This document shows positions 1-8,544 of a stretch of 34,817 nt of DNA, piece by piece. The position numbers were made by a program, and so were the translations under genes. Every line of letters begins with the position of its first letter. The stretch's first letter is position 1. Below the pieces are notes generated by a model that was not told the origin of the DNA, did no database searches, and saw nothing but the letters and a program-made list of their open reading frames with translations. Origin of the DNA: Gemmatimonadaceae bacterium (GTDB lineage Bacteria > Gemmatimonadota > Gemmatimonadetes > Gemmatimonadales > Gemmatimonadaceae); assembly GCA_025358925.1 (NCBI GenBank), contig JANYHT010000068.1, positions 1-34,817 of the forward strand, in the 5' to 3' direction.

Positions 1-610
1 GTTGCTCGTCGGCGTGCGCAAGCGGCGTACTTTGCCGTGGATCCGCGAGTGTCGTGAGAGGACCGCCACCACGCATCGACGTGCGGTTTCCTTGGCCGCC
101 GGCGGGCGCATACGTTTGCATCGTAATCAGTGCCATTGCAGCCGCTGGCCGACCGAGTTGTTCAAAACGACCGGCCTTCACAAAGAGCGTTTTATTGAAC
201 TTGACCCCCTGCTCACCGGGTGAATCGATCGCGAGTCGGTCGATGGGCAGCACCACCTGGTCCGCCAACGCAGACGGATCGAAGTCTTGCAGAAATCGTG
301 GTCCGATCTCAGCGTCGAGATCAAATGCGGCCGGAAGTGCGTTGAGCACGCGTTGCACCTGCTCCGGCGATGGCGGACTGTCCCAGAGTTCGCGCCACGC
401 ATCGTCGTCCGCGACGCTGAACGCTGATGTGAGCACGCCAACGAGAAACTCCTGTAGCGCGCCATCAAAATCTGCGCGTGGCGCGGCTGTCGCGATGACG
501 GCGTCATCGCCCCCTAGGCCGTCTGTAAGCATGGAAATTGGTCCCCAGACGATTCCGCTCTGACGGCGTCGCCACGGGATCCACGGTGCGGTGCGAAGGT
601 CATAACTCAT
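1..610 (-). CDS. cas8e: Cas8e (Cse1/CasA), large subunit of type I-E Cascade, 5' part only
   Basis: This frame opens with ATG at 610 and stays open to the window edge, giving the first 203 residues of a protein that is usually about 500 or more. It begins MSYDLRTAPWIPWRR, continues with VWGPISMLTDGLGG and VKAGRFEQLGRPAAAMALITMQ, and reaches NRTSMRGGGPLTTL at residues 175-188. The N-terminal 'PWIP' segment and the RTS-RGGGPLTT motif are hallmarks of Cse1. That glycine-rich segment corresponds to the loop near the PAM-recognition site in Cascade (family knowledge). Cse1 recognises the PAM, starts target unwinding and recruits Cas3. A GAGG lies 5 nt before the ATG. The gene follows cas3 on the same strand after 72 bp, the usual I-E order; cse2, cas7, cas5 and cas6e would lie beyond the left edge. 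The N-terminal half shows no lesion. Confidence 0.93.
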   Translation of the reverse strand, partial: MSYDLRTAPWIPWRRRQSGIVWGPISMLTDGLGGDDAVIATAAPRADFDGALQEFLVGVLTSAFSVADDDAWRELWDSPPSPEQVQRVLNALPAAFDLDAEIGPRFLQDFDPSALADQVVLPIDRLAIDSPGEQGVKFNKTLFVKAGRFEQLGRPAAAMALITMQTYAPAGGQGNRTSMRGGGPLTTLADPRQSTPLAHADEQ

Positions 611-682
611 TTTGGCCTCGTCGAAAGTGATGAAACACAATTGCTGATCGATCCAACAGTGACACCTGCTGCTATCCCGCGA

Positions 683-3436
683 TCATTCTTTGACATAGCG
701 CAGCCCGAAAGCCGTCGTGTACTCAACCCGCTTTTCTTGCTTTCCGCCTGTCGCCATGACGACGCCGCTCGAAACATCGGCCACACATTCGTCGAGCACG
801 ATGACCGGCGTGTCTTGCTCGAAGCGTCCCCACTCAGCACGCACCGCATCGATCTGCGTGCGCCACTTCGTCGTCGGCTCTGCATTTCGAGAAATTTGTC
901 CGGCGCTCAGCTTCACTTCGGACAGCAGCCATCGTTTCCACTCAGGCATCGAGGCATCATCATACCAAGGTCTGATTCGACCGGTACCCACGCGCGCGAG
1001 ACGCACAACGACTTGCTCGTCGCCAAGTCGAGTACGCGCGCGTAGGTCATCAGACCACGATCGACCAAACGAATATCCCGCGTTTAAAACCAGCACAGTG
1101 TATTCCGCAATTGCTTCATCGGAGAACGACTTGCCCTTCGCCGTGTCAGACGCCGCTATTAGCGCGTCCGGTACGTCACTGGCCTCGTACACGCGACGCA
1201 GCAGTTCGCGTAGGCCGTCGGGTGCGCGGATGGCGCACTCGGAAGCGAGAACCATATGCGTTCGCCACAGCACGCCAACGTCTGGATATACAGCACGCGT
1301 TCCCGGCAGCAGTGCGCTACACCAATCGTTGTTGACCATCTCTGCTTGCGCTGGTGCGAGTACCACGAGTTCTGCAGTAAGTCCGATTGGGCGTAGTGCA
1401 TCGCGCGTTGCGTGTCGCCACAAACGACCTGCGCGTTGAATGAGCAAATCGATTGGCGCCAAGTCCGTCACCATTGCATCGAAATCAAGGTCGAGCGACT
1501 GCTCCACAACTTGCGTCGCGACGAGCACGGTACCCTTACGACGCTCAGGCGTCGACTCCATCCCGAAACGCCGCACGACTTCACGCTCACGGTGCTGACG
1601 ATCGCCCTGCGCGAAGCGAGCATGGAATACTATTGGTGCAATGCCACTGGCCTCAAGCATGGCGGCGGCACGCAGACATTCGTCCACCGTATTCCGAATC
1701 CACAACACCGCGGCGCCCGCATTTGAGGCGCTAACTACTGCCGCCAGCGCGGCGTCAACGCTGTGTACCATCCGGACTGGTACGTTACGAATAGTCCACG
1801 GCGCTGCCGCCGTGGATGATGCCGACACGGCTCGGTCGTCCGCACTGACCATTGTCGCCATCGGATACGGCGAGGATTTCTCACCGACCGAGGCATCCTC
1901 GTCCTCTATCCGGAACTGCTCGACATTTTCAATGCTGCCGTTCCACGCACCTTCAAATTCACGACGTCGTTTTTCCGTCAGCGTCGCCGAGAGTAGCACA
2001 GCAGACCCTCCAAGCGCTGCATGAAATCGCAGCAAGTGCGTCGCTTCCGTCGACATGTACGCATCGAAGGCATGTACTTCGTCAAACACTAAAACCTTTT
2101 CGGCGACGGCAAACAATCGCAGCGCGTTAAACCGTGTTGGCAGCACACCGAGAAACACCTGATCAACAGTGCCGGCGCCAATATCCGCGAGGAGCGACGC
2201 ACGTCGATCATCAGCGAGAAACGCGGCGCACGCGGCGCTGGCGGAGCACAACGAATCTGCATTATCTGTACACTCATGGGTCGAATCTCCGGATACAACA
2301 CGCGGTAATACTGTAGCGCGGTACTCATCGTGCAACCGTGCTTGTCCATGCCCAAGCGTTAGTGAAGGCTTGCGTGCACCGCCCGTTGCGAACAGCGCGC
2401 CGATTGCTTCATGCTGACGCTCGTACATGGCGTTCGCGGTCGCCTGCGTCGGCATTGCCCAATATGCCCCGGTAGCGCGTCCGGTCGCCATCAAGCGATG
2501 CACTAACATCTGCGCTGCCTCGGTCTTGCCTGACCCCGTTGCGTCTTCTATGATCGCCAGCATGGGCGCATTGGGAAGTTCAACCGTTGCAGCCCAAAGC
2601 TGCGTCGGCGTAGGTGAACCTTTCTTAGTCAGACTTTCGAAGGTCGCGAGCGAAGCGCTCGGAATCGCGCGAAGTCCAGCCTCATCGACCGCGCGCCGAG
2701 CGCGAGTTCGCGCAATGTCCCAATACTGAGCGAGATCATGGTCTCCCTCAATCGGCGCGACATACGGGAACCACGCATCGCTCGATCCGACCCAATCGCA
2801 CAGAGTCAAGAGACCTGCGAGCCACCAGGAAGCGATTTTCAAACGCGCCTTGTTCGGAATGGGCGCATCGATCGGCGTCGCGTGCACACGGTCGAGCACG
2901 AGGTCCGCGCACGTGCGTGCCGCGTCGATGGCGCCTGTGCTAAACACACTTTCAAGCGGTGCGCGGCGGACGTCGACCGGTCTCCCGTGATGCCCAAATA
3001 CCGCGCACTCCAACGCGCGCACAGACACGGTACCGTCCGACCACAGTCGCTCAGAAAGTTGGCTTCTGAGTTCCCTATCCCACAGTAAAAGGCCGTCCGT
3101 GGTGTGGACGGATTTTTCGTATCTCGACGCATCGATACCGGCGAGAGAGTTAGGCCACGTCCAGCCTCGCGGGTTGGCCATAGACTGAAACCGCGGCGTA
3201 AATTTCCCAATGTCATGCAGCGCCGCAAGTGAAACAATGAGTTGGTGTGCAGCATCCTCGCTCGTTCCCAGCAACCAAGCGGCGCGTTGACGAGTGAGCG
3301 GCCGGTCACAGAGTACCCGATCCGCAACGGCCGCTACGTCAAGCAGATGATACGCAACCGGATGCCACGAAACCGTCGCGTCGTCGGACGCGCGCGCCTT
3401 CCCCCAGTATTGCAGTACTTCGCGACCAGAAATCAT
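683..3436 (-). CDS. cas3: CRISPR-associated helicase/nuclease Cas3 (type I-E)
   Basis: Cas3 is the effector of type I interference: recruited by Cascade, it nicks and then unwinds and degrades target DNA 3'-5'. Numbering from the GTG at 3442, the N-terminal HD nuclease domain shows H27 (WHPVAYHLLDVA), H76-D77 (ALHDIGKFTPRF) and HH at 151-152. The SF2 helicase follows: Walker A ATGSGKT at 301-307, DEVH at 454-457, SAT at 485-487, VVEQSLDLDFD near 645 and motif VI QRAGRLWRH at 669-677. The DWVGSSDAWFPY segment and 'LHDIGKF' fit the I-E subfamily, as does the cas8e gene downstream. The length (about 917 residues) is normal and all key residues are present, so it looks active. I prefer the ATG at 3436 over the GTG two codons upstream; neither has a clear Shine-Dalgarno. 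No adaptation genes or repeat array are in the window. Confidence 0.96.
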   Translation of the reverse strand: MISGREVLQYWGKARASDDATVSWHPVAYHLLDVAAVADRVLCDRPLTRQRAAWLLGTSEDAAHQLIVSLAALHDIGKFTPRFQSMANPRGWTWPNSLAGIDASRYEKSVHTTDGLLLWDRELRSQLSERLWSDGTVSVRALECAVFGHHGRPVDVRRAPLESVFSTGAIDAARTCADLVLDRVHATPIDAPIPNKARLKIASWWLAGLLTLCDWVGSSDAWFPYVAPIEGDHDLAQYWDIARTRARRAVDEAGLRAIPSASLATFESLTKKGSPTPTQLWAATVELPNAPMLAIIEDATGSGKTEAAQMLVHRLMATGRATGAYWAMPTQATANAMYERQHEAIGALFATGGARKPSLTLGHGQARLHDEYRATVLPRVVSGDSTHECTDNADSLCSASAACAAFLADDRRASLLADIGAGTVDQVFLGVLPTRFNALRLFAVAEKVLVFDEVHAFDAYMSTEATHLLRFHAALGGSAVLLSATLTEKRRREFEGAWNGSIENVEQFRIEDEDASVGEKSSPYPMATMVSADDRAVSASSTAAAPWTIRNVPVRMVHSVDAALAAVVSASNAGAAVLWIRNTVDECLRAAAMLEASGIAPIVFHARFAQGDRQHREREVVRRFGMESTPERRKGTVLVATQVVEQSLDLDFDAMVTDLAPIDLLIQRAGRLWRHATRDALRPIGLTAELVVLAPAQAEMVNNDWCSALLPGTRAVYPDVGVLWRTHMVLASECAIRAPDGLRELLRRVYEASDVPDALIAASDTAKGKSFSDEAIAEYTVLVLNAGYSFGRSWSDDLRARTRLGDEQVVVRLARVGTGRIRPWYDDASMPEWKRWLLSEVKLSAGQISRNAEPTTKWRTQIDAVRAEWGRFEQDTPVIVLDECVADVSSGVVMATGGKQEKRVEYTTAFGLRYVKE

Positions 3437-3528
3437 TGGCACGTCAGGAATCTGTATGTTACAGCCATGGGATTTTCAAAATACACCTTTTACAGCACCG
3501 CTATTGTATTTGCGGGAAATCGTTCGCG

Positions 3529-3702
3529 CTAGACGCGGCGGGCGACGGCGTCAAAGAAACCCTCATGCAACTCCTGTATGGCATTCACGTTCGAAACGCT
3601 CGGCGAAGCGCGCACCGACACATCGCACGCGGCAACCATCATTACAATGCCTCCGTATAGCAGGCCGGCGGTTCCCAATCCGAGATGGTGCGGGCGCAGC
3701 AT
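3529..3702 (-). CDS. Possible small lipoprotein or membrane peptide (57 aa), uncertain
   Basis: The gap between cas3 and the MFS gene contains a minus-strand frame that could be real. Read from the ATG at 3702 it gives 57 residues: a short His/Arg-containing start (MLRPHHLGLG), a hydrophobic stretch (GTAGLLYGGIVMMVAAC) ending in VAAC, which resembles a lipobox, then a polar tail ending ELHEGFFDAVARRV. The frame extends upstream to a GTG at 3792 without a stop. The third codon position is mostly G or C, as in the flanking genes. I recognise no family and see no Shine-Dalgarno. It lies directly upstream of cas3 on the same strand, with 92 bp between them, so it could be co-transcribed with cas3. 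It may equally be a chance ORF over the cas3 promoter. Confidence 0.35.
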   Translation of the reverse strand: MLRPHHLGLGTAGLLYGGIVMMVAACDVSVRASPSVSNVNAIQELHEGFFDAVARRV

Positions 3703-3802
3703 CTTGACCGGACACAAAATCGCATGGCTTGCGCCAAACCATACCATCGACAAAGTACCATGCATCCGTGCAGTACACGCGACACTACCCACGCCGTCGT
3801 CG

Positions 3803-5158
3803 ATGTCCCTCCTAAATCGTACCCACTCCGTCGCGCCTCTTCGCTACAATCGATGGCGCGTGCCGCCGTCGGCGTTGGCCATTCATTTGTCCATCGGACA
3901 AGCCTACGCCTTTAGCGTGTTCAACCTGCCGCTCTCGCGTTTGCTGGGCGGCACGAGCGCATTGCCTACCGATTGGTCGATCAGTCGCATCGGGTGGATT
4001 TTCAGCACCGCCATTGTCGCTCTCGGACTGTCCGCCGCGCTGTTCGGACGTTGGCTCGAACGCGTCGGACCTCGGCGCGCGATGTTCACCGCCGCGTGTT
4101 GTTTTGCCAGTGGATTTTTCGTGGCGGCAATCGGCATCGCCACGCATCAGTTCTGGCTATTGCTCTTTGGCTACGGGGTATTGGGCGGCATCGGACTCGG
4201 CATCGGATACATCTCGCCAGTCTCCACGTTATTAAAATGGTTTCCCGACAAGCCTGGTATGGCAACAGGTCTCGCCATCATGGGCTTTGGCGGCGGTGCG
4301 ATGATCGCCTCACCACTGTCGGTATTACTGATGGCGCACTACCGCACCGCGACATCATCGGGCGTTGCACAGACGTTCGCCACGCTGGGCGTACTGTATC
4401 TCGCGCTGATGATGTTTGGTGCGTTTACCGTGCGCATTCCAGCGCCTGATTGGACGCCGCAGCACGCCGTGTCTTCTACGAACGCCGCGCGCATTGTGCC
4501 AACAACCGTAACGTCGACGAGCGTGCACGACGCAGTCCGCACGCCGCAATTCTGGCTCTTGTGGGTGATGCTCTGCACCAATGTCACGGCCGGCATCGGC
4601 GTGCTCGGACAAGCGTCGGCCATGATTCAAGAAACCTTTCCGGGTCGCATTGATGCCGCAGCCGCTGCTGGTTTTGTGGGACTGCTCAGTCTCGCGAATT
4701 TAAGTGGACGTTTTTTGTGGTCCTCGCTGTCGGATCACATCGGACGCCGAGCGACGTACCTCACGTTCTTCATACTTGGCACGTTGCTGTACGCGGTCAT
4801 TCCATCGACCGGGCGCGGCGAAAGCGTCCCACTTTTTGTGCTCGCATTTGTCGTCGCGCTGAGCATGTATGGCGGTGGCTTTGCGACCATTCCAGCGTAC
4901 TTGCGAGATTTATTTGGCACGGAAGAAGTTGGTGCCATCCACGGCCGGTTGCTCAGCGCGTGGTCGGTGGCTGGCATTATCGGTCCTGCATTGGTGAACT
5001 ACGTGCGCGAATATCGCATCGCATCGGGAGCACCCAAAAGTGAGGCATACGGCGTGACGATGTACGTCATGTCCGCGCTGCTGGTGGTTGGACTCGTCGC
5101 GGCGGCTCGCCTGCGCGCAATGCCGCGAGTACCCTCTTACCAAGCAGTCGTGACATGA
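3803..5158 (+). CDS. MFS transporter, OFA (oxalate/formate antiporter-like) family
   Basis: A 451-residue integral membrane protein of the major facilitator superfamily. The segments GGIGLGIGYISPVSTLLKWFPD, GMATGLAIMGFGGGAMI and WLLWVMLCTNVTAGIGVLGQ are characteristic of the OFA branch, whose studied members exchange oxalate and formate or carry other small carboxylates. The true substrate cannot be read from sequence. Two six-helix halves are visible, with the MFS loop motif RWLERVGPRR after helix 2 and DHIGRR in the second half. I chose the ATG at 3803 (MSLLNRTHSV) because the 75 codons upstream in the same frame look non-coding and the first helix follows soon after. The stop overlaps the start of a 39-residue membrane protein (ATGA), implying translational coupling. 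Confidence 0.88.
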   Translation: MSLLNRTHSVAPLRYNRWRVPPSALAIHLSIGQAYAFSVFNLPLSRLLGGTSALPTDWSISRIGWIFSTAIVALGLSAALFGRWLERVGPRRAMFTAACCFASGFFVAAIGIATHQFWLLLFGYGVLGGIGLGIGYISPVSTLLKWFPDKPGMATGLAIMGFGGGAMIASPLSVLLMAHYRTATSSGVAQTFATLGVLYLALMMFGAFTVRIPAPDWTPQHAVSSTNAARIVPTTVTSTSVHDAVRTPQFWLLWVMLCTNVTAGIGVLGQASAMIQETFPGRIDAAAAAGFVGLLSLANLSGRFLWSSLSDHIGRRATYLTFFILGTLLYAVIPSTGRGESVPLFVLAFVVALSMYGGGFATIPAYLRDLFGTEEVGAIHGRLLSAWSVAGIIGPALVNYVREYRIASGAPKSEAYGVTMYVMSALLVVGLVAAARLRAMPRVPSYQAVVT

Positions 5159-5274
5159 GTGACTTACCGCGCGGTCAACGCACGCTGCTCATTGTCACGT
5201 GGATGGTTGTACTATTGCCCGCGCTGTGGGGCATCGCGCAGACCATTCAAAAGTCGACTGCACTGTTTCGTTAG
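5155..5274 (+). CDS. MFS transporter small subunit (39 aa, one transmembrane helix)
   Basis: A short ORF starts in the ATGA overlap with the MFS stop codon and encodes 39 residues: MSDLPRGQRTLLIVTWMVV then LLPALWGIAQTIQKSTALFR. It is a charged N-terminus followed by one hydrophobic helix and a short amphipathic end. The pattern 'W...LPALWGIAQTIQKSTALF' matches my recollection of the tiny 'MFS transporter small subunit' proteins annotated next to OFA-family transporters. The four-base overlap and strict co-orientation support a coupled partner of the transporter. Its function in such pairs is not well established; a stabilising or assembly role is inference. Confidence 0.75.
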   Translation: MSDLPRGQRTLLIVTWMVVLLPALWGIAQTIQKSTALFR

Positions 5275-5277
5275 TCA

Positions 5278-5293
5278 GCGGCCATTTGGCCGC
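5278..5293 (+). terminator. Short perfect hairpin after the MFS small subunit
   Basis: GCGGCC-ATTT-GGCCGC forms a 6-bp GC stem (7 bp if the inner A-T pair forms) starting 3 nt after the small-subunit stop. There is no T-run, so a canonical intrinsic terminator is not shown; it may be an attenuator or an mRNA 3'-end stabiliser before the next gene at 5325. Confidence 0.4.
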
Positions 5294-5311
5294 AGTATGA
5301 TCAATTTCTCA

Positions 5312-5317
5312 CAGGAA
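5312..5317 (+). promoter_or_regulatory. Ribosome binding site that favours the start at 5325
   Basis: CAGGAA lies 7 nt before the ATG at 5325 but only 1 nt before the in-frame ATG at 5319. The spacing favours 5325, which also gives a cleaner signal peptide. Confidence 0.5.
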
Positions 5318-5324
5318 AATGCAC

Positions 5325-6269
5325 ATGGAACGTTTCTCACTATTTCTTGTCATGGCCATGTACGCACCAGTGGTGCACGCGCAGACGATTACGCCGCGAT
5401 TCGCGTGGCCCGCAAATGCCATCGCTGAGATTTCGGGCGATGGTTTTACGGTAACGACACGCGACGGGAAAGCCGATTCGGTAAGTCTTCGCAGCACATC
5501 ACGGCTTGAGGTGCGCGCGCATCGAGAGGGTCTGCTCATTCTTATGGGACCAAGCACTGGGAGTATGCTCCCCGACACGTTCGGCGGCACCGGTATTTCT
5601 CGTAGAGCGATTGAACAACTCATCACGAAATACGTCGTCAGCAGCAGCGGAAGCTTTGTTCGACTCGACGATTCGGTCGGCTTTGTGCGGCAAATGGATT
5701 CAATCATGGCGCCAATATTTGTGCGAGCGAGCGCGTTGCCGGCAGCCACGGTGGCCAACATGCGAAGGGCTCTTTCTGCTGGTGTTTCCACAAGTGCGAC
5801 CGCGCGCCTTGCGTGGACTGGGATGACGGGAACGGTCTTTGACCGATCATGGACGGCCGGTGATAGCGTCGCTGAAATTCTCAAACAGCCGCTTACTGGA
5901 TTTGCGGGCGCGGAGATGACCAATACACAGATCACACACTTTCGCGGGGTGGTCACGTGCCCCAGCGGATCCGCCGCATCCGTGTGCTGGCGCTTCACGA
6001 AACAATCGCATATCGACATGTCCGCTATGCGCGCGTCGATCGCGAAGCTTGCTTCGTCATCGGGCGCGCCCGACGTCGGGTTATTCGATCGCATGCCCAT
6101 CCCTCAAACGACGAGCGACGGATACGTGATTTACGACGCCGCGACAGGCCGCCCTCTTGAAATTGGCGGCACTGTCGATAGCCACACTAACGCCTTGGCC
6201 GGTAATGTCACCATTTCGACGTCTTCACGCTTGGTGTTGGTGACGCACTACGAGTGGCACGCGATGTAG
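5325..6269 (+). CDS. Secreted protein of unknown function (314 aa)
   Basis: From ATG 5325 the protein begins MERFSLFLVMAMYAPVVHA-QT, a typical Sec signal peptide with an AHA-like cleavage site. The mature part has an early beta-rich stretch (AEISGDGFTVTTRDGKADSVSLRSTSRLEVRAHREGLLI, roughly residues 35-75), then an alpha-helical middle, and two cysteines about 9 residues apart (VTCPSGSAASVCWRF) that may form a disulfide. The C-terminus is again beta-like (GNVTISTSSRLVLVTHYEW). I do not recognise a family and assign no reaction. It lies 50 bp after the MFS small subunit on the same strand with a hairpin between, so co-transcription is possible. It ends 16 bp before the convergent M1 peptidase gene. 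Confidence 0.8.
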   Translation: MERFSLFLVMAMYAPVVHAQTITPRFAWPANAIAEISGDGFTVTTRDGKADSVSLRSTSRLEVRAHREGLLILMGPSTGSMLPDTFGGTGISRRAIEQLITKYVVSSSGSFVRLDDSVGFVRQMDSIMAPIFVRASALPAATVANMRRALSAGVSTSATARLAWTGMTGTVFDRSWTAGDSVAEILKQPLTGFAGAEMTNTQITHFRGVVTCPSGSAASVCWRFTKQSHIDMSAMRASIAKLASSSGAPDVGLFDRMPIPQTTSDGYVIYDAATGRPLEIGGTVDSHTNALAGNVTISTSSRLVLVTHYEWHAM

Positions 6270-6285
6270 TCGTGTGCCTTACGCC

Positions 6286-8295
6286 CTACGGCTTCTCCAC
6301 CCGCGCCCACACGTTGTCTGCCGGATTGCGGTCTGGAAAACGCTTCTGTGGATCGAGCGTGAGCTTCTCGATCTTGCGCGCACCAAACGTGAGGTCCGCC
6401 ACAAACGCGCGATTGCCACCGAACCACACGTCTACGGGATATGTGACCACCGCTGTCACGCTATCCGTCATCACCGCATTTTTCATCAACCGAATTGCCG
6501 GACCTTTCTCGGCGAATTTTACTTCGAGAATGATCGGCGATGGCATCTGCCCATCTTGGCGCACCGTGACCGATGTGCGCGCCGCGGTCGCCACGACTTT
6601 CTCGATGCGACCATCGACACTTTCCGTCGTGAACAGCCACGCGTACCAAAACCAGCCGAGGTCGCGGCCGAGTGCGTTGTTCATGAAAAACATGTAGTCC
6701 CAGGGCGACGGATGCTTAAACATCCACGCGTTCGCCCACGCTTTGTGCGCACGTTGCACCCCGCTATCACCAACAACGCCGCCGAGGGCTGAGAGCATGA
6801 GCGGCGTCTTGCTATACGTTTGAAATCCGTAAAACTGTGGTCCCGCATAGTTCGCATTCCACATCATCGGCGGTTCCGCTTCGTTGCCGCTCGTTGCGCC
6901 GTAGCGTTGGCCCAATCCATCAAACACCGGCGGCAATTTCGAGACATCCGCACCCGATAAAATGTTCATGTATTGATTGAAGCCCTCGTCCATCCATCCA
7001 TACATTGTTTCGTTGTTGCTCACCACCATGGGCCACCATTGATGGCCCGTCTCATGATCCGCCGCGCCCTGATTGGAGTTGATGACCATGGGATATTCCA
7101 TGCCGGCACTTGGTCCGTCCTGCAACGTCAGCTGCGGAAACTGATAGGGGAACCACAGCTTGGAGTAGTACTCGAGGGCATGGCGAGATATTTCACCCGC
7201 ACGCGCGAACGCGTTTGCATTGCCGGGCTGAAAATACATGTTGATCGGTACGACACTTTTTCCGGGAATGGTTGCGCGCGTTGCTTGCCACACAAATTTC
7301 TTGGCTGTTGCCCACGCAAAATCGTTGACCGTATCTGCATGAAAGCGCCAAATCAGTCGTCCATTCGCGTTGCCCAGCGCAGTCGCCTGCCCCGCACCAA
7401 TTTCGTCGGCTCCAACAATTGTGGTGATGGCATCTGTCGTCAGCGCTTGCACAAGTCGCGCACGTGCGCTTGCCGTCAGCACTTGCTCAGGATTCTGTAG
7501 CACACCAGTACCGCCAACTATCCATCCTGCCGGGACATCGATACGCACATCAAACGTACCAAAATTGTTATAGAACTCCGACGGGCCAAGGTACAACTCG
7601 GTATCCCAACCGCGTAAATCGTCGTACACGGCAACGCGTGGAAACCATTGCGTTGGTTGATACAACGTGTCGGCCCACCGTTGCGTCATGCGATGACCAA
7701 CGCCCGGCCCGCCAGGCAGTTTGTGATTCCATTCGATCTCGATGACCGTCGTGCCTTTCGCCGGTACCGGCTTGGGCAGCAAAATGCGCGCATTGGTCGA
7801 CGTGCCCGACATCAGCGTTGGTTCGCTCGGCGCACGTGGCGGTCCGCCGCGACCGCCTTGTGTCGGCGCATTGAGGATTGCGGTGCGACCGTCAACCACG
7901 AGCTTCGTGATAACGATGCCCTCGGTATTCTCAGCCGGCGTCCATGTCGCGGCACGGGGGTTTGTCCCAATAAAGTGATTGGGATCGAGTCGGAGTCCGA
8001 TGTACGGCAACGAGTCAGTGCTGTTGTTATGCACTGTGATGATGGCCGTGCCACTCAATCGCGAGGTGCTCGGGTCGAGCGCGACATCGATGGAGTAATC
8101 GGTACGCAGCTGCCAATAGTTGCGCCCTGGGCGACCCGTAGAGTCGCGGGAACCAGACGCATACGCACGCCGAATGGCGTTTGTAATTGGAATGTCGCGC
8201 CGCACCGCACGCGGCGGAACAAGCGTCGCAGCCTGCGCATGCACAGCGTTTGGCAGTAGCGCAACGGCGCACAGAACAACAAGTCGACGAATCAT
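6286..8295 (-). CDS. Secreted M1-family zinc metallopeptidase
   Basis: A 669-residue exported peptidase. The signal peptide is MIRRLVVLCAVALLPNAVHA; this decides the start at 8295 rather than the longer frame to 8445. An N-terminal beta domain precedes the catalytic domain, which has GMEYP at about residue 398 (the GxMEN-equivalent that binds the free amino group, here the GMEYP variant), HETGH at 414-418 and the third zinc ligand E437 in GWMDEGFN, exactly the HExxH-x18-E spacing of clan MA family M1. Such enzymes remove N-terminal residues from peptides; the export signal suggests use of extracellular or periplasmic peptides. A proline/glycine-rich insertion (TQGGRGGPPRAP) sits near residue 147. 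It stands alone on its strand and is divergent from the HEAT-repeat gene. Confidence 0.93.
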   Translation of the reverse strand: MIRRLVVLCAVALLPNAVHAQAATLVPPRAVRRDIPITNAIRRAYASGSRDSTGRPGRNYWQLRTDYSIDVALDPSTSRLSGTAIITVHNNSTDSLPYIGLRLDPNHFIGTNPRAATWTPAENTEGIVITKLVVDGRTAILNAPTQGGRGGPPRAPSEPTLMSGTSTNARILLPKPVPAKGTTVIEIEWNHKLPGGPGVGHRMTQRWADTLYQPTQWFPRVAVYDDLRGWDTELYLGPSEFYNNFGTFDVRIDVPAGWIVGGTGVLQNPEQVLTASARARLVQALTTDAITTIVGADEIGAGQATALGNANGRLIWRFHADTVNDFAWATAKKFVWQATRATIPGKSVVPINMYFQPGNANAFARAGEISRHALEYYSKLWFPYQFPQLTLQDGPSAGMEYPMVINSNQGAADHETGHQWWPMVVSNNETMYGWMDEGFNQYMNILSGADVSKLPPVFDGLGQRYGATSGNEAEPPMMWNANYAGPQFYGFQTYSKTPLMLSALGGVVGDSGVQRAHKAWANAWMFKHPSPWDYMFFMNNALGRDLGWFWYAWLFTTESVDGRIEKVVATAARTSVTVRQDGQMPSPIILEVKFAEKGPAIRLMKNAVMTDSVTAVVTYPVDVWFGGNRAFVADLTFGARKIEKLTLDPQKRFPDRNPADNVWARVEKP

Positions 8296-8544
8296 GAATT
8301 GAGGGAACGCAGAGTAAAAGTGGCCGAGCATGAGGAGGCGACTCACCGAACACCGAAGAAATACCAGATGCGCGGGCGATTCGTGAGTGCCGACGGTCGA
8401 CAACGGCGCGAACTGTTTCCATGGTGCACGTTGCCTCGTCCTCATGATACCTGCGGGTCACGCCAGTCCGTCGTGAAGGGCGATCACGGAAGCGGTCGCC
8501 GCAACACGCGGCCGCGTCCCGCATCATTGTGACAACAGAGAGCC
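8296..8544. other. Divergent intergenic region, nothing recognised
   Basis: These 249 bp separate the divergent M1 peptidase and HEAT-repeat genes and must hold both promoters unless these lie further out. I see no convincing -35/-10 pair, RNA gene or repeat. Confidence 0.5.

Noticed and set aside
3443-3480. TTGAAA-N17-TACAGA as a cas3 promoter (minus strand)
   Set aside because: The -35 is fair but the -10 matches the consensus at only three positions, so I do not annotate it.
3437-3802. CRISPR array or leader next to cas3
   Set aside because: No direct repeats of 28-29 bp with regular spacing occur here or elsewhere in the window.
5309-6100. 263-codon minus-strand frame opposite the secreted protein at 5325-6269
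   Set aside because: The plus frame has a signal peptide and ribosome binding site; the minus frame has neither.
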